From Aristolochia californica (taxonomy: Eukaryota > Streptophyta > Magnoliopsida > Piperales > Aristolochiaceae): DNA of 64,000 nt. Positions 62,288-64,000 of the stretch are shown here, one piece after another (within the stretch, counting starts at the first letter, position 1; the number at the start of each line of letters is the position of its first letter). The stretch covers positions 14,007,237-14,071,236 of the forward strand of contig JARWKL010000009.1 of assembly GCA_029961685.1 (NCBI GenBank). The letters are read 5' to 3'. The position numbers and the translations under genes are program-made. The notes beneath the pieces are model-generated. The model had not been told where the DNA came from, did no database searches, and saw nothing but the letters and a program-made list of their open reading frames with translations.

Positions 62288-64000
62288 GAAATTCCACTGG
62301 CACAACAACCCCATTAGCTTCGAATTTGATAAGAAAGAGATATTTCTACACATGCTTTAAAAAATGGATATGCATGCTTGAAACATGTTAAAGATGCAAA
62401 TGACCTGTGGATCCAAACCTTTTAAAGAGAATAAAAAGTTGCTCAATAAATTATCAAGTGAACGTGCGGTGGGATATTTAACCGAGTCAAACAAGCCATT
62501 ATTTTGCCCATTTACAAAAAGCAGACCTAACGATCATTGATGATTGTAAACTGATTTACCGTGCGTAACGGGCCATTTTTTTGTAAGAAATGACTTTTGC
62601 GTTGGGATTCAACACTCAGTTAAAATTCCCTCGCCTCCCCTTTTCCCGAAGATTGCAAAACCTGAAATATAAAAACTAAAAAAGAGGTTTAAATCCCTAA
62701 AAATTACAGATACTTTTTGGAAATATCTCGCTCCATATTTGTGCATTGTGCATTTCCATTTTAGATGTGTATATTTTCCTTAAATCAAAACTTGAGTTTT
62801 CACTTTTCCCTTCATCTCGTAGACAAAACAGAGAATAGATGACAACGAAATGAAAATTTTAGACTTTGTGTATGGAGATAATTTAAAGCAATAAAAAACG
62901 TAAGTAAAGAAAATTTATTCACACACCACAAACGAAGACAAAAATTTTGTCATCCAAGTTTGGGAAATTCCACTAGTTCAACAACCCCGATAGTTTGGAA
63001 TTTTATAAGAAAGAGATTTTTCTTCACATGCTTTAAAAAATGGATATGCATGCTTGGAACATGTTAAATATGCAAATGACCTATGGATCCAAACCTTTTA
63101 AATAGAATAACAAACCGCTCAATGAATTCTCAAGTGATAGTGCGGTGGGATATTTAACCGAGTCAAATAAGCCATTATTTTGCCCATTTACAAAAAGCTG
63201 ACCTAATGATCATTGATGATTGTAAACTGATTTATCATGCGTAACGGGCCATTTTTTTGGTAAGGAATGACTTTTGGGTTGGGATTCAACACTCAATTAA
63301 AATTCCCTCGCCTCCCTTTTTCCCGACGATTGCAAAACCTGAAATATAAAAACTAAAAAAGAGGTTTAAATCCCTAAAAATTACAGAAACTTTTTGGAAA
63401 TATCTCGCTCCATATTTGTGCATTGTGCATTTCCATTTCAGATGTGTACATTTTTCTTAAATCAAAACTTGAGTTTTCACTTTTTCCCTTCATCTCATAG
63501 ACAAAAAAGAGAATAGATGAGAACGAAATGAAAATTTTAGACTTTGTGTATGGAGAAAATGACAAACGTAAGTAAAGAAAATTTATTCACACACCACAAA
63601 TGAAGACAAAAGTTTTGTCATCCAAGTTTGGGAAATTCCACTAGTTCAACAACCCAAGTAGATTGGAATTTGACAAGAAAGAGATTTTTCTACAAATGCT
63701 TTAAAAAATGCATATGCATGCTTGAAACATGTTAAAGATGCAAATGACCTATGGATCCAGTCCTTTTAAAAAGAATAAAAAACTTCTCATTAAATTCTCA
63801 AGTGAACGTGCGGTGGGATATTTAACCGAGTCAAACAAGCCATTATTTTGCCCATTTACAAAAAGATGACCTAATGATCATTGATGATTGTAAAGTGGTT
63901 TATCATGCGTAACGGGCCATATTTTTCTAAGGAATGACTTTTGGGATGGGATTCAACACTCAGCTAAAATTCCCTCGCGTCCCCTTTTCCCGACGATTGC
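62288..64000. repeat. Right edge: class 1-3-4 units, second copy of the 55609 block
   Basis: Units start at 62288 (class 1), 62964 (3, 668 bp) and 63632 (4, cut at 369 bp by the window end). They match 55609, 56285 and 57564 in order and private variants, but here the class 3 unit is single and lacks the 37-bp deletion. The 62964 unit lost about 8 bp near 63558 (gagaaaatgacaaacg). The array evidently continues beyond 64000. Confidence 0.9.

Larger units (their letters stand above)
1..64000. repeat. Satellite DNA array, 675-bp monomer, 96 units
   Basis: One monomer of about 675 bp repeats head-to-tail in a single orientation across the window with no interruption. It can be followed by eye through recurring landmarks in fixed order: gaaattccactag (start), atgcatgc (about +83), ggatcc (about +120), gatatttaaccgagtc (about +190), cctcccctttt (about +340), gatatataaaaac (about +376), cgtaagtaaag (about +610), acaaaagttttgt (about +650). 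Eighty of 95 bounded units are 670-677 bp. Divergence between units is mostly single-base changes of a few to roughly fifteen percent by eye. Unit starts are given in the regional entries. Such arrays are typical of eukaryotic centromeric, pericentromeric or subtelomeric heterochromatin; which one applies here is inference. The family and species are not recognised. Orientation is arbitrary. Confidence 0.98.

Noticed and set aside
1..64000. 5S rDNA or other tandem RNA gene array
   Set aside because: A 675-bp tandem unit would fit a 5S repeat size, but no 5S-like internal control region or GC-rich 120-bp conserved core is present, and no tRNA or snRNA-like segment was seen. The cactcagttaaaattcc stretch only superficially recalls part of 5S.
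1..64000. CRISPR array
   Set aside because: The repeats are adjacent 675-bp units with no alternation of short repeats and unique spacers.
1..64000. Transposable element or LTR-derived tandem
   Set aside because: No terminal inverted repeats, primer-binding site, polypurine tract, target-site duplication or reverse transcriptase/transposase similarity was seen. A distant origin from a mobile element cannot be excluded but is not supported.
1..64000. Telomeric repeat tracts
   Set aside because: No tandem TTAGGG, TTTAGGG or TTAGG runs on either strand.
1..64000. A previously undescribed gene system
   Set aside because: I looked on both strands for clusters, conserved coding frames and non-satellite islands and found none. 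The novelty here is limited to satellite structure.

Overview
The whole 64 kb window is one uninterrupted tandem satellite array. A unit of about 675 bp repeats head-to-tail 96 times (95 complete or internally deleted units plus one 369-bp partial unit at the right edge). I found no protein-coding gene, RNA gene, transposon, CRISPR array or unique sequence in it. The DNA is AT-rich (a hand count over 540 bp gave about 32% GC). The array length, the fixed unit size and the layered higher-order structure point to a eukaryotic nuclear chromosome, most likely a (peri)centromeric or other heterochromatic block. I cannot name the species or the satellite family from sequence alone; plant and animal origins both remain possible.

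Monomer starts are set at a short motif reading gaaattccactag. Eighty of the 95 bounded units are 670-677 bp long. The other fifteen are deleted or slightly extended, and most of these can be explained by recombination between short direct repeats inside the unit. The units fall into head classes by their sequence about 140-180 bp in: class 1 (aaaaagttgctc, then aaattatcaag), class 2 (ccgctcattgaattctc), class 3 (ccgctcaatgaattctc with gtgaaagtg), class 4 (aaaaaacttctcatt, usually with gtaaagtg), class 5 (ctcatttaattctc) and a rare class 6 (cccactcattgaaatctc). The tail of each unit co-varies with the head of the next.

Layout: 1-1295 is an edge pair including a 620-bp deleted unit. 1296-6012 and 6013-10728 are two near-identical copies of a seven-unit, 4717-bp higher-order repeat. 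10729-12753 is transitional. 12754-15457 is a clean class 2/class 1 dimer repeated twice. From about 16 kb classes 3 and 4 appear, and the array becomes a mosaic dominated by a class 3-4-1 trimer of about 2025 bp, often with a doubled class 3 unit. It carries local block duplications (25.3-26.4 kb with 28.6-29.8 kb; 29.8-32.3 kb with 32.5-35.6 kb; 45.0-45.6 kb with 47.1-47.6 kb), a 196-bp deletion at 47570, a tandemly doubled 639-bp deletion variant at 56285-57563, and a class 2/1 dimer patch again at 60261-62963. The right end (62288-64000) repeats the block that begins at 55609.

There is no gene network to describe. The content of interest is the record of unequal exchange, gene conversion and short-repeat-mediated deletion, and a few motifs kept in nearly every unit (a TATA-like box, an AATAAA, a GTAAGT, a 13-bp dyad and an A-T hexamer-rich triplet of AAAATTT) that may or may not be functional.
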